Assembly: GCA_005808475.1 (NCBI GenBank) | Contig: SYLY01000327.1 | Location: 1-32,161 of the forward strand | DNA from: Acidobacteriota bacterium | Lineage (GTDB): Bacteria > Acidobacteriota > Terriglobia > Bryobacterales > Bryobacteraceae | Direction of reading: 5' to 3' | DNA: 32,161 nucleotides | In this document: one piece after another, positions 17,044 to 25,722 of the stretch | Numbering within the stretch: position 1 is the stretch's first letter | How the letters are laid out: the number at the start of each line of letters is the position of its first letter | Made by a program: the position numbers and the translations under genes | Notes under the pieces: model-generated | The model's database searches: none | Seen by the model: only the letters and a program-made list of their open reading frames with translations | What the model was told of the DNA's origin: nothing

Positions 17044-19863
17044 ATGCTCCGAATCGCGGCCGCTGTTCTCGTTCTTCTCATTCACGCTGTCAACCGGTCC
17101 GCGGCCCAGGAACCGTTCCTGGGTCCGCCGCCTGTCGCTCCCGCCGTTTCCACCGCCGGAACTTCCGGGGGCGCGCGCGCTCAGGCGGACGGCCAGTGGA
17201 TCGACACTGGCAACCGCGAGACAGTGCGCACGACGTTTCTGTCTTCCATCGCCGCGACCCGGAACGCGGCGATGACATGGACCGGCGCCGTCGCCTCCTG
17301 TTCGGAGGGCGCGGCGTCCAACGGCTTCCGAAGCGCTGTCATCGGGCGCTCCAACTGGTATCGCGCGATGGCGGGCGTACCCGCCACGGTCACGCTCGAT
17401 ACGGCTGCCGTGGGGCCGGCCTCCCAGGCGGCGCTGATGATGAGCGCCAACCGGACGCTCAGTCACTTTCCGCCCGGCTCGTGGACCTGCTACTCGGCGG
17501 GCGGCGCCTCCTCCGCCGGGAAGTCCAACCTGTGCCTCCAATGGAGCCCGATCGGCGACACCGGATGCGTCGAGGGCTATATGCTGGATTGGGGGTCGAC
17601 GAATAACTTCGTGGGGCATCGGCGCTGGATCCTGTATCCACAAACCACGTCGTTCGGAACCGGAGACGTGGACCGCACCGGTTCCTTCCCTTCCGGATAT
17701 CCGTGGGCGAACGCCCTCCAGGTGATTCAGCAGTCGACCTTCGGATCGCCGCGGCCGGCCACTCGCGAGGCGTTCGTCGCTTGGCCCCCGCCCGGCTATG
17801 TTCCCTATCAGGCGGTGTATCCGCGCTGGTCTTTCTCTTATGACGGGGCCGGATTTTCGGGCGCCACCGTGACGATGACGCAGGGGGGAACTTCGATTCC
17901 GGTGGCGATGGAGCCACAGGCGCAAGGATACGGCGAGAACACGCTGGTGTGGGTCGCCGCCGGTCTCGACGCGAATTCGTTCGCGTCGGCGTGGTCTCAG
18001 CCGTCCAGCGACACCACGATCCGCGTCACCGTTAACGGCGTCACGGTAAGCGGCGTGGCGCGCCAATTCACCTACGACGTCATCGTGTTCGATCCGGGCG
18101 GGGGCGGGAGTACGGCGCCTACCGCCCCGTCGAACCCGTCGCCGGCCAACGGAGCGGCGGCCGTAGCGGTGGGCACGGCGCTCGGTTGGACGGGGTCCGG
18201 TGGAGCCACTTCCTACGACGTCTACTTCGGGACGGCGCCTAGTCCGCCGCTGGTGGGTAACACGACGTCCACCTCTTACTCGCCGGGCGCCCTCGCCGGC
18301 GTCACGCTCTATTACTGGAAGGTCGTCGCGAAGAACGCGACGGCGTCGGCCTCGTCGCCGGTCTGGTCGTTCACCACCGCCTCGGCCAACGTGGCAATCG
18401 TCACGCCGGTGCAGGGGCAAACGTTGACCACGGCTGGAGTTAGCTTCGCGTGGAACGCCCTCGCCGGATCCACCGGCTACGACATCCTGGTCACTGGCGC
18501 GGGCGGCGCCACGGTGCTGACAGCCTCGCTGACCGGCGCCGCATCGACCCAGACTCTCGCCACGCTGCCGGCCGGAACGTACCGCCTTCGCGTCCGATCC
18601 TGCCGCAACGGCGGTTTCGGCGACGCCAACTGCACCGCGGCCGCCATGCGAGACTTCTCCGTCTCCCTGGCCGCTCCTTCGGCGGCCCCGTCCACGGTCT
18701 TGCCCACGGCGGGCGCGACGCTGACCACTTCCACGCAGACTCTCTCCTGGAGCGCGGTGACAGGCGCCGCGTCATATGAAGCTCTGCTCGACGACATCGC
18801 CGCCGGAACCACCGAGCTTCAGATCCGGACGCCCGCCACATCCACCGTATTCACGATGCCCGGATCCACCAGTTACCGGTTCCGGGTTCGCGCATGCTCG
18901 GTTGCTTGCGGACCGTGGTCGGCGGCGTTGTTTTTCGCCGTGAACCTGCCCCCGGTTCCCTCGGCGGCGCCAGTGATCACTTCGTCCTCCGTTACCGGCA
19001 CGACTTTGTCGCTCGCTTGGACTCCGGTATCCGGCGCCGACGTCTACGACATCCAAGTGGTCCAGCCGCCTCCGGCCGGACCGGGCGGCGGCGCGCTCAC
19101 CGTGGCGTCGGGGCGCGTTTCCGGTAACTCCGCGACGCTGACCGTGCCGGTGGGCGCGGCTCAGGTATTAGTGGCGGGCTGCAACGGCAATGGCTGCGGT
19201 CCGGCGAGCGCGCCCACCCCGATCTCGCCCACCGGAACCAACCCGGCCGGGCCGGTCCTCGGCTCGCCGGCCGCCGGTTCCACGGTGAACGGCCCTGTCG
19301 TGTTCTTCTCCTGGAGCCGCGCGCCGGGCGACAACGGCTCCAACACCGTCTACCGCCTGTACGTCCAGGATCTGTCCCGGCAGGCGGCGGCGCTCGACGT
19401 ACTAACCTCCGCCAACTTTCACGCGGCTTACTTCAATGCCGAAGGCGCGCGGTACGACGCCCTGGTCATTGTAAACTTCGGAGCCGCCGGACAGACGGCC
19501 GGTCCAGCCGCCGGATTCGTGGTGCGCGGCTCGAGTTCCACCGCGCCCACCATGGTCGCGCCCCGCCAGAACGGTTCCGTGAAGCAGGGTAACATCGAGC
19601 TGTCGTGGACTCCGGTTCCAGGCGCCACGCTCTACGAATACTACGTGTCCGGACCGAGGAATCCGACGGTAAGAGGAGTCACCCCGGGCCTGGTGGTCCA
19701 GGTTCCGCTGGCCGCGGAGGGCGGAGCGGCGGGCACGACTTACAACGGCATCGTGCGCGGCTGTCCGGCGGGCGCGGGTTGCGCGCCGGGCGGCACGGCG
19801 GGATGGGGGCCATGGTCGAACGCGGCGGGCCCCGGTACGGCTACCTTCGTGGTCGTACCGTAG
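17044..19863 (+). CDS. Large secreted protein with CAP (SCP/PR-1) domain and fibronectin type III-like repeats
   Basis: A 939-residue exported protein. MLRIAAAVLVLLIHAVNRSAAQ is the signal. Residues about 85-230 resemble a CAP domain: RSNWYRAMAGVPATVTLD, ASQAALMMSANRTLSHFPPG and GSTNNFVGHRRWILYP match the usual N.yR...g, A...a and VGHRRWil.P positions. From about residue 355 to the end there are at least five fibronectin-III-like modules (units such as LGWTGSGGATSYDVYFGT, FAWNALAGSTGYDILVTGAG, LSWSAVTGAASYEALLD, LAWTPVSGADVYDIQV, LSWTPVPGATLYEYYVSG), linked by Ala/Pro-rich stretches. It begins 29 bases after the NHL-protein stop and is on the same strand. TATACT at 17026-17031 might give it its own start. 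The function of bacterial CAP proteins is mostly unknown; surface binding is a reasonable guess. Confidence 0.85.
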   Translation: MLRIAAAVLVLLIHAVNRSAAQEPFLGPPPVAPAVSTAGTSGGARAQADGQWIDTGNRETVRTTFLSSIAATRNAAMTWTGAVASCSEGAASNGFRSAVIGRSNWYRAMAGVPATVTLDTAAVGPASQAALMMSANRTLSHFPPGSWTCYSAGGASSAGKSNLCLQWSPIGDTGCVEGYMLDWGSTNNFVGHRRWILYPQTTSFGTGDVDRTGSFPSGYPWANALQVIQQSTFGSPRPATREAFVAWPPPGYVPYQAVYPRWSFSYDGAGFSGATVTMTQGGTSIPVAMEPQAQGYGENTLVWVAAGLDANSFASAWSQPSSDTTIRVTVNGVTVSGVARQFTYDVIVFDPGGGGSTAPTAPSNPSPANGAAAVAVGTALGWTGSGGATSYDVYFGTAPSPPLVGNTTSTSYSPGALAGVTLYYWKVVAKNATASASSPVWSFTTASANVAIVTPVQGQTLTTAGVSFAWNALAGSTGYDILVTGAGGATVLTASLTGAASTQTLATLPAGTYRLRVRSCRNGGFGDANCTAAAMRDFSVSLAAPSAAPSTVLPTAGATLTTSTQTLSWSAVTGAASYEALLDDIAAGTTELQIRTPATSTVFTMPGSTSYRFRVRACSVACGPWSAALFFAVNLPPVPSAAPVITSSSVTGTTLSLAWTPVSGADVYDIQVVQPPPAGPGGGALTVASGRVSGNSATLTVPVGAAQVLVAGCNGNGCGPASAPTPISPTGTNPAGPVLGSPAAGSTVNGPVVFFSWSRAPGDNGSNTVYRLYVQDLSRQAAALDVLTSANFHAAYFNAEGARYDALVIVNFGAAGQTAGPAAGFVVRGSSSTAPTMVAPRQNGSVKQGNIELSWTPVPGATLYEYYVSGPRNPTVRGVTPGLVVQVPLAAEGGAAGTTYNGIVRGCPAGAGCAPGGTAGWGPWSNAAGPGTATFVVVP

Positions 19864-19889
19864 GCGGGCTCCGGCTACTGTCCGCCCGC
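19864..19889. other. Small inverted repeat at a convergent gene junction
   Basis: GCGGGC (19864-19869) pairs with GCCCGC (19884-19889) across a 14-base loop between the converging stops at 19863 and 19875. There is no T-run on either side. It could stall transcription from both directions, but a six-pair GC stem is common by chance in this DNA. Confidence 0.2.
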
Positions 19890-22800
19890 TCCGGCCTCCA
19901 CCGAAGCCGCCTGACGCGAAGTCTGCGCGCGTAGGAACGCCATCAGATCGGTGAGTTCCTTCGCTGTCAACACCTCGTCGAATCCTTCCGGCATCAGCGA
20001 AATCGGGGCCAGTCCCATCTTCTTCACGTCTTTGCGCGGAATTCGGATCTCATCGTTCGGACCCATCACCAGAAGCACCGCGTCGGCCGAATTACCGCCG
20101 CGCCGCAGCACGCCGGAGTAGACCTCGCGCTCCGTCTCCACGCGATATACTTCGTGGCCGGGCACAAAGCTCTCGCTCGGGAGCACGATCGCCTCGAGCA
20201 AGTCGTGCGGCGAACGGATCGCGCCGATCGACGTCAGATCGGGCCCGACATGGCCGCCCTGCAAACCGATCGTATGGCAGCTTCCACATCCGGACTTGCT
20301 GCCGAAGAAGATCGTACGCCCGGCCGCGGCGTCGCCTTGCGTGGTGATCACGCTTTCGAGCTTCGCCAACTTCGTCAACCGCGACTTGCGTCCTTCATCC
20401 ATCCGCGCCAGTAGCGGCCTGGCGTCGTTGCGAACGGACTCGGGGAACTTCGACAACAGGGCTTGCACGCGCTGGCTGCCGACGGTGCCGAGCGATCCTT
20501 CCACCGAAGGCAGCGCCTTCACCAGCATCCTGCCCGTCTCCTCGCCGCCGCCGTTGCGGAACGCATCCAGCAAATTCGGCAGCACCAGCGGATCGGCCTC
20601 CTTCAGATGCTTGCCCGCGATCGCGCGGAGCTGCTCGTCGCTGAACTCGCACCGGCCGAGGATCTGGCCGGCGGCCAGCTTGACGTCGGCTTCCACCTTC
20701 GGCCCCAGGCGCGAGATCAGATAGTCGAAGTCCGCGGCGTCCAGCCTGGGCTCCCGGGCTTTCAGCGCGGATAGAGCCGCCACGCGGACCTCGTCGTGCT
20801 CGCCGCCCGCGGATGCCAGCTTGCGCAACCCCGCGTCGAGCGTCGTCACCCCACGAACTCGCGCGAGCGCGATGGTTGCGGCGCGGATCTTCGAATCGGC
20901 GTGCGCCAACAGTTTTTCCAGACCTGCCGCCCATTCGGCGGGGAACTCCTTGGAGCTGCACCGCTCGGCCGCGTTCAATAGGAACGTCTGCCGCGAGGCA
21001 TCGAGCGCCGGATCGCCCAGCGCGGAGCCGATCGACTTGCGCATCGCCGGATCGGCGCAGAAGGAGCCGATCGCGTCCGCCACCATCTCGACCTCCTGTT
21101 CGGGGAACGACGGCGCGCGGAATCGCGCTTCGAGCGCCTTCACCAGACCCGCGCTCCACTTCGGATGCCGGGCCACCAGCCAAAGCGCGGTGCGGCGCAG
21201 TTCCTGATCGTCGCCGGAGAGGAACGCAAACACCTGATCTTCGCGGAGATTGCCGCCGTCCATCTGATCGAGCGCGATCAACGCCGCCTTGCGAACCTTC
21301 GGCGAGCCGCTCTTCAACTCGGCGGCGACGAGCGCCGGCTGCTTCAGTTCGATCAGCGAATAGATCACCGAGTGCTCCACGAACCGGTCCTCCGGACTCG
21401 CCGCCGCTTCCAACAGCGCGGGCACGGCGCGCGCGTCGCCGATCATGCCGAGCGAGGCGGCCGCCTGCCGCCGTATGCCGGGATCTTCCTTGCGCGCCAT
21501 TTCCATCAACGCGGGCACGGCCTCCTTGTCGCGCGCCATGCCGAGCTGGCGGGCGGCGGCCTGGCGCACTTCCGCGCGGGGATCCTTCAGCGCGTCGCGA
21601 ATCGCGGACAGCGCCTCTTTCGATCCGATTCGGGACAACGAATAGACGGCCCCGGCCGCGCCCTCCACCGTCTTCGCGTTGGGGCGGAACGCGGCCAGTT
21701 GCGCGGTCGCGTTGGACTCCGCCAGCTTGTCGAGCGCGAACTCCCGCACCGCCGGACGGGGATCGTCGAGTTGCGCCGTCATCCGGTCCGGCGGTGCGGA
21801 CCGCTCCGATTCCGATCCACGGGGATCGGCCACGCGCGGAGCGCCCTTGCGTCGCACGCGGTAGAACGTCCCGGTGACGTCCGGCTTCGGCACGCGCGAA
21901 AGCGGACACCCGTGGATGAACCAGGCGCCCGTATCGACCACGATGAGACTGCCGTCGGCGTCTTCCATCACGTCGGTGGGGTGAAAATCGGGATCGGACG
22001 ATACCAGGAAATCCGTATCGGCGGTCTTATAGGTGGCCCCGTCGCGCGACACCACGTGCCGTTGGACGCGATGCGTGTTGAACTGCGCGGTGAAGAGATT
22101 GCCGCGGAAATCGCCGCCGAATCCCGTCCCGGTGTAGCGCTGCAGCCCCGCCGGCGCGATCCGCGCGAACTTGGTCATCACCGGCATCAGGTCGCCGGTC
22201 CGCTTGAATTCGGAGGTGACGGAGTAGGGTTTCGGATAGACGCCGCCTTCGACGAAATGCAGGATCGAATCGCGCTGTCCGTCGGCGGGATCCTGATAAT
22301 AGGTCATCGTGCCGAACATGTCGCCGCTCTCGGTGAAGGCCACTTCCACCGGATTGTCGAACCCGCCACCCGCGTACCACTCCAGTCCCGTGCCGTCCGG
22401 CTTCACGCGCCAGATGCGCGACGCCTTGCCCTCGTACCGCCGTCCGTCCTTGGTTTCGATCTTGAAGCCGTGGCGTCCGTCGGTGAGATAAAGCCAGCCG
22501 TCGGGACCCATGATGGGACCGTGCAGCGACGCGGCGTTGGCGGAGAGGTTCCACCCGGTGACGACGATGTCGCGGACATCGGCGACGCCGTCGTTATTGG
22601 TGTCCTGGAAGCGGAACACGTGCGGCGGCGCGGCGACGTAGAGCGATCCGCGATGCCAGACCGCGCCGGCCGGCAGGGTCAGCTTGTCGGCGAAGGTGGT
22701 GGATTTGTCGTACACGCCGTCGCGATCGGTGTCCTCGAGCATGGACACGATGTAGGTCGGATCGGCGTTCATCTCCGGGGTCTTGACGGTCTTGCCAGAG

Positions 22801-23018
22801 GACTCGCACATGAAGACGCGGCCGCGGTCGTCGATGGTCCCGAGCATGGGATAGCGAACGAGTCCGGGCTTGGCGGCGAGTTCGGCCTCGAAGCCCTCGG
22901 GGACCTTGATCGCGGCCAATCCGCGAACATCGGCGGGAGCCCGGCGGCTGGCGGAGAACTTGTAAAGGCCGAAGGCCGCTACGGCGATGCCGGCGAGAAC
23001 GAGGATGGGGCGTGACAT
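19875..23018 (-). CDS. Membrane-anchored PVC-type dehydrogenase-like/HEAT-repeat/cytochrome c protein
   Basis: A 1047-residue protein. Residues 3-22 (RPILVLAGIAVAAFGLYKF) are an uncleaved-looking membrane anchor. About 35-390 form a glucose/sorbosone-dehydrogenase-like propeller of the type TIGR02604 (FEAELAAKPGLVRYPML, LEDTDRDGVYDKSTTFAD, HGPIMGPDGWLYLTDGRHG). About 415-880 are HEAT repeats (AVREFALDKLAESN, AEVRQAAARQLGMARDKEAV and many more). The C-terminal heme domain (TIGR02603 type) has CGSCHTIGLQGGHVGPDLTS with the CxxCH at 911-915 and a likely axial Met in ISLMPEGFDE. This architecture is abundant in Planctomycetes and present in Acidobacteria. It is a candidate electron-accepting oxidase of sugars, but the substrate is unknown. 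Its promoter may include TATAAA about 12 bases upstream of the ATG. Confidence 0.9.
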   Translation of the reverse strand: MSRPILVLAGIAVAAFGLYKFSASRRAPADVRGLAAIKVPEGFEAELAAKPGLVRYPMLGTIDDRGRVFMCESSGKTVKTPEMNADPTYIVSMLEDTDRDGVYDKSTTFADKLTLPAGAVWHRGSLYVAAPPHVFRFQDTNNDGVADVRDIVVTGWNLSANAASLHGPIMGPDGWLYLTDGRHGFKIETKDGRRYEGKASRIWRVKPDGTGLEWYAGGGFDNPVEVAFTESGDMFGTMTYYQDPADGQRDSILHFVEGGVYPKPYSVTSEFKRTGDLMPVMTKFARIAPAGLQRYTGTGFGGDFRGNLFTAQFNTHRVQRHVVSRDGATYKTADTDFLVSSDPDFHPTDVMEDADGSLIVVDTGAWFIHGCPLSRVPKPDVTGTFYRVRRKGAPRVADPRGSESERSAPPDRMTAQLDDPRPAVREFALDKLAESNATAQLAAFRPNAKTVEGAAGAVYSLSRIGSKEALSAIRDALKDPRAEVRQAAARQLGMARDKEAVPALMEMARKEDPGIRRQAAASLGMIGDARAVPALLEAAASPEDRFVEHSVIYSLIELKQPALVAAELKSGSPKVRKAALIALDQMDGGNLREDQVFAFLSGDDQELRRTALWLVARHPKWSAGLVKALEARFRAPSFPEQEVEMVADAIGSFCADPAMRKSIGSALGDPALDASRQTFLLNAAERCSSKEFPAEWAAGLEKLLAHADSKIRAATIALARVRGVTTLDAGLRKLASAGGEHDEVRVAALSALKAREPRLDAADFDYLISRLGPKVEADVKLAAGQILGRCEFSDEQLRAIAGKHLKEADPLVLPNLLDAFRNGGGEETGRMLVKALPSVEGSLGTVGSQRVQALLSKFPESVRNDARPLLARMDEGRKSRLTKLAKLESVITTQGDAAAGRTIFFGSKSGCGSCHTIGLQGGHVGPDLTSIGAIRSPHDLLEAIVLPSESFVPGHEVYRVETEREVYSGVLRRGGNSADAVLLVMGPNDEIRIPRKDVKKMGLAPISLMPEGFDEVLTAKELTDLMAFLRAQTSRQAASVEAGAGGQ

Positions 23019-23059
23019 GGTTCCAACGTGTTTATATCACGAGGAGCGCGTGGAGGGGT

Positions 23060-24349
23060 TCAGTCGAAGTTCGCCCACTCTCGTGGAATCTTTTCGCGAT
23101 TGGCGAGGTGGCTCGCAACGACCCGTTCAGAAACGTTGAACGCATCGGCCGCATCCTCCATCGCACTTTCGGAGTAGTCGCCCTTCAGGCGGTCGTCCAG
23201 GCTCTCGATCGGGCAAAGCAACTCGGCAGCGAACCCCCGCTGCTCTTTCTGGCGCGCGGTGAAGGCGTCGGTGGCGGCGAGCCATCGATCCGAATCGGAC
23301 GCCGTGATGTGCGCGGCGAGGAATCGAGCGCCTTCGAAACGAAGCCCCGGCTCGTTGCGCTTTCGGAAGAGCAGTTTCGCATGGTCCGGCCGGCCATGGC
23401 GAATCGCCAGTGCCACCCGGCCGCCGGACGCTGGATCGCGGAACGCACCCACCCCTATACCGAGCAACTCGCCGAGCGTCTCGTTGCTCACTGGCCCTGT
23501 TCCGAGGCCCCACGCACGCCGTGCGTTGCGCGCCAGTTCGAATCCACGCTGTCCCGGTGTAGCGGCCGGATCGGGCGCGGCGACGGCGTTCGGACGGATG
23601 TGCGCATCGATACCCGCCGAGCCCGCGAAATCCTCCACCTCCTGAATCCCGTGCTGGGCGTTGGGACCGGCGCATGCGATGGAGATCTCGCCGGCGGCAA
23701 CCTCTCCCGCGCGTGAGGCGAGCTTGTCCACCCGATCCAGGAGTTCCTCCGGCGCTTCGTCCGGGTCGAAGCCGAGTCTGGCTTCCAAACGCCTGACGTT
23801 GGAAGCTTGCGGATCGGTCCGCTCCTGGCGAAGCTCCCGCCACAATGAGCACAGTTGCTCTTCACGGACTTTGGTTGCATCCAGCCGCGCGAGAACCAAT
23901 TCGACGAAGGCGTCGACCTCCCGCTCGAACGATGCCGTGTCGATCCAGCTATCGAACGCGGTGAGGTATCGCACCGGCTCGTGGGGTCCATCGCTCGGAC
24001 GAGAGCGAATGCCGATGCTCTCTCCATCGCTTTCGAATGAAATCGCCGGCCACGTGTAGCCGTGGCCGGCGGCCGGAAGTTCGTGAGACATCCGCCACGA
24101 AAGATCCAGATTCTCCCGCTTCGGCCGAGCTTCCCATCGGAGACGCCACCACGAGGCTGCTAGCCAAAGGGCCATCGGATAAGCGGAGATGCGGGCGACG
24201 TCACGGACGGACTTGGACCAACTGTCGTCTATGTGTGTGAGGACGCGCCCAGAGCACACGATCCCAATCTCGGCCTCAGTCGCGGGAACCGGGCCGGAAC
24301 CGGAGGCGTATCCCGGGAGCCAGGACGTGTTAATCGACAACTCAGACAT
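23060..24349 (-). CDS. Degenerate ImmA/IrrE-like protein, second gene of a two-gene cassette
   Basis: A 429-residue protein. The C-terminal part (about residues 265-425) follows the layout of ImmA/IrrE domains in XRE-linked peptidases: GFELARNARRAWGLGTGPVS, ETLGELLGI, RFEGARFLAAHITASDSDRW, RQKEQRGFAAELLCPIESL, then AADAFNVSERVVASHLANRE. The zinc-binding HExxH expected at the RFEGARFLAAHIT position is absent, so peptidase activity is unlikely. Residues 1-250 contain no recognisable DNA-binding domain, only an Asp/Glu-rich region (YTWPAISFESDGESIGIRS) unfamiliar to me. The ATG at 24349 follows GGGAG by 8 bases and lies 19 bases after the stop of the upstream gene; an in-frame TTG one codon earlier is less likely. 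In other loci such domains are the regulator or immunity half of two-gene stress or toxin modules. That role is inferred here. Confidence 0.65.
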   Translation of the reverse strand: MSELSINTSWLPGYASGSGPVPATEAEIGIVCSGRVLTHIDDSWSKSVRDVARISAYPMALWLAASWWRLRWEARPKRENLDLSWRMSHELPAAGHGYTWPAISFESDGESIGIRSRPSDGPHEPVRYLTAFDSWIDTASFEREVDAFVELVLARLDATKVREEQLCSLWRELRQERTDPQASNVRRLEARLGFDPDEAPEELLDRVDKLASRAGEVAAGEISIACAGPNAQHGIQEVEDFAGSAGIDAHIRPNAVAAPDPAATPGQRGFELARNARRAWGLGTGPVSNETLGELLGIGVGAFRDPASGGRVALAIRHGRPDHAKLLFRKRNEPGLRFEGARFLAAHITASDSDRWLAATDAFTARQKEQRGFAAELLCPIESLDDRLKGDYSESAMEDAADAFNVSERVVASHLANREKIPREWANFD

Positions 24350-24368
24350 CAACTACGCTCCCAGCGCT

Positions 24369-24809
24369 TCAAGACCTCATGGCGAAGGGATCGGAGACCG
24401 GCATCGGGTAACCATGATACCGTCCGCTGCCCTCGTGCTGGGCTTCGACGGCATCCCGCTGGCCGGCTACCGCCCAGACGTTCTGCGGCCATCCATCCCG
24501 TTCCTGCACGCTGACCAACCCCTTCCCGAAGCCCAGTTCGAGCAACCGCTGTGCCTGCTCGCGCGAATCGACAATCCCGTCGCAGAGGGTCTTGTCAGGC
24601 CGGGGGGAAGACGGCGGGTGCAACCCGAAATCGGCCGGGTTCCTCTTGTGGACGGGGTTACCTCCATATGTGGGCTGAGTCCCTCGCTCCCTTAAGGCCC
24701 GGACCAACGCCGACGCCGATTCCACATCGCGGATCTGACGCTTCGGGTTGAACGCTTGCCTTGCCCTTTTAAACATGTCGCCGTAGTTCCCAATTCCAGC
24801 GTATCGCAA
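24369..24809 (-). CDS. Short conserved-looking protein with WPQNVWAV and YHGYPM motifs, function unknown
   Basis: A 146-residue protein that I do not recognise as a named family. The N-terminal 65 residues are basic and variable-looking (MFKRARQAFNPKRQIRDVES). The C-terminal 80 residues are compact: SPRPDKTLCDGIVDSREQAQ, LLELGFGKGLVSVQERDG, WPQNVWAV, then RYHGYPMPVSDPFAMRS, with invariant-looking Trp, Tyr, His and Asp that suggest a small enzyme or binding domain. The start is a TTG at 24809 with GGAGGAGG 5-6 bases ahead; an ATG at 24776 is an alternative. It precedes the ImmA-like gene by 19 bases and is divergent from the aldolase gene 44 bases away. A toxin or effector role is suggested only by the partner. 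Confidence 0.6.
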   Translation of the reverse strand: MRYAGIGNYGDMFKRARQAFNPKRQIRDVESASALVRALRERGTQPTYGGNPVHKRNPADFGLHPPSSPRPDKTLCDGIVDSREQAQRLLELGFGKGLVSVQERDGWPQNVWAVAGQRDAVEAQHEGSGRYHGYPMPVSDPFAMRS

Positions 24810-24853
24810 TCCCCTCCTCCGCGCCGCTCCCGCCGGTGGTAAGCTATCGGGAC

Positions 24854-25711
24854 ATGACCACTCGCATCCTGCTCCCTTCCTTCGCCCTCGCGGCGGCGCT
24901 GCTGGTTCCGGCGGCCGCGTCCGCTGAACCCCGCGTCTACAACACCGTCAAAACCAAGCTCGCGCAAGGCAAGCAGGTTGTCGGTGGAACCGTCTCCTCC
25001 AACGATCCCGACGTGTACTGCGCCATGGCGACCTCGGGCTTCGATTTCACCTGGATCGAGATGCAGCACTCCACCCTCACCTACCAGGAGTCGGCGCGCA
25101 TGATCCGCGCCTGCAAAGGAGCCCCGGCCATCCCCTTCGTCCGCGTCCCCGACGCCACCGAGGGCGACATTCAGAAGGCCACCGACATGGGCGCGCTCGG
25201 CATCATCATCCCCATGGTCGACTCCGTCGAGAAGGTGAAGAACGCGGTGACGTTCGCCAAGTATCCGCCGGTCGGCAAGCGCAGCCAGGGCGGCGGCCAG
25301 TACGGCGCGATGTGGGGCGCCGACTATCGAGCCACGGCCAACGACAACATCATGATCGTCGCCATGATCGAATCGCCGGCGGGCGTCGCCATCGCCGATC
25401 AGATCGCCGCTGTCCCCGGCGTGGACGTGGTGTTCGTGGCCAGCACCGATCTTGGCAGCTTCTCCGGCTTCAAGCAGGGCGATCCGCGGTACGAAACGCT
25501 GGTGACCAAGGTGGAGAGGGACGTGCTCGGCGTCAGCCGCAAACTCGGCGGACCGCAAGCCTGGAAGGGTGCGCGCAAGAACTACATGTTCTTCCAGGGC
25601 GCCGGCGAAACCAGCCTGATCAAGATGGGCGCCCAAACCGCGCTCGGAACCGGGGCGATGGGAGTCGGGGAAAAGAAGGGCGTCGCGCCGACCGAAGGCG
25701 CCGAAAAGTAA
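24854..25711 (+). CDS. Exported HpcH/HpaI aldolase-like protein
   Basis: A 285-residue protein of the HpcH/HpaI (class II, metal-dependent) aldolase family, which splits or joins hydroxy-oxo acids and pyruvate. Family residues are all present: H72 in [10 protein letters not shown]97 in IPFVRVPD, the [20 protein letters not shown] segment, [12 protein letters not shown]173 in [17 protein letters not shown] and D199 in [17 protein letters not shown]. Unusually for a cytoplasmic family, residues 1-24 ([20 protein letters not shown], then AASA) form a clear Sec signal. The ATG at 24854 is chosen over a GTG at 24836 because it leaves a clean signal peptide. It ends 11 bases before a sulfatase on the same strand, so both may process one extracellular substrate. 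Why an aldolase is exported is not clear. Confidence 0.88.
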   Translation: MTTRILLPSFALAAALLVPAAASAEPRVYNTVKTKLAQGKQVVGGTVSSNDPDVYCAMATSGFDFTWIEMQHSTLTYQESARMIRACKGAPAIPFVRVPDATEGDIQKATDMGALGIIIPMVDSVEKVKNAVTFAKYPPVGKRSQGGGQYGAMWGADYRATANDNIMIVAMIESPAGVAIADQIAAVPGVDVVFVASTDLGSFSGFKQGDPRYETLVTKVERDVLGVSRKLGGPQAWKGARKNYMFFQGAGETSLIKMGAQTALGTGAMGVGEKKGVAPTEGAEK

Positions 25712-25722
25712 CGGCCGGCCCG

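Noticed and set aside
16621..18420. 599-codon minus-strand open frame across two plus-strand genes
   Set aside because: Crosses the junction of two well-supported secreted-protein genes; low-complexity translation.
25312..25722. N-terminal extension of the third sulfatase frame
   Set aside because: Overlaps the aldolase gene; a Tat signal begins at 25723.
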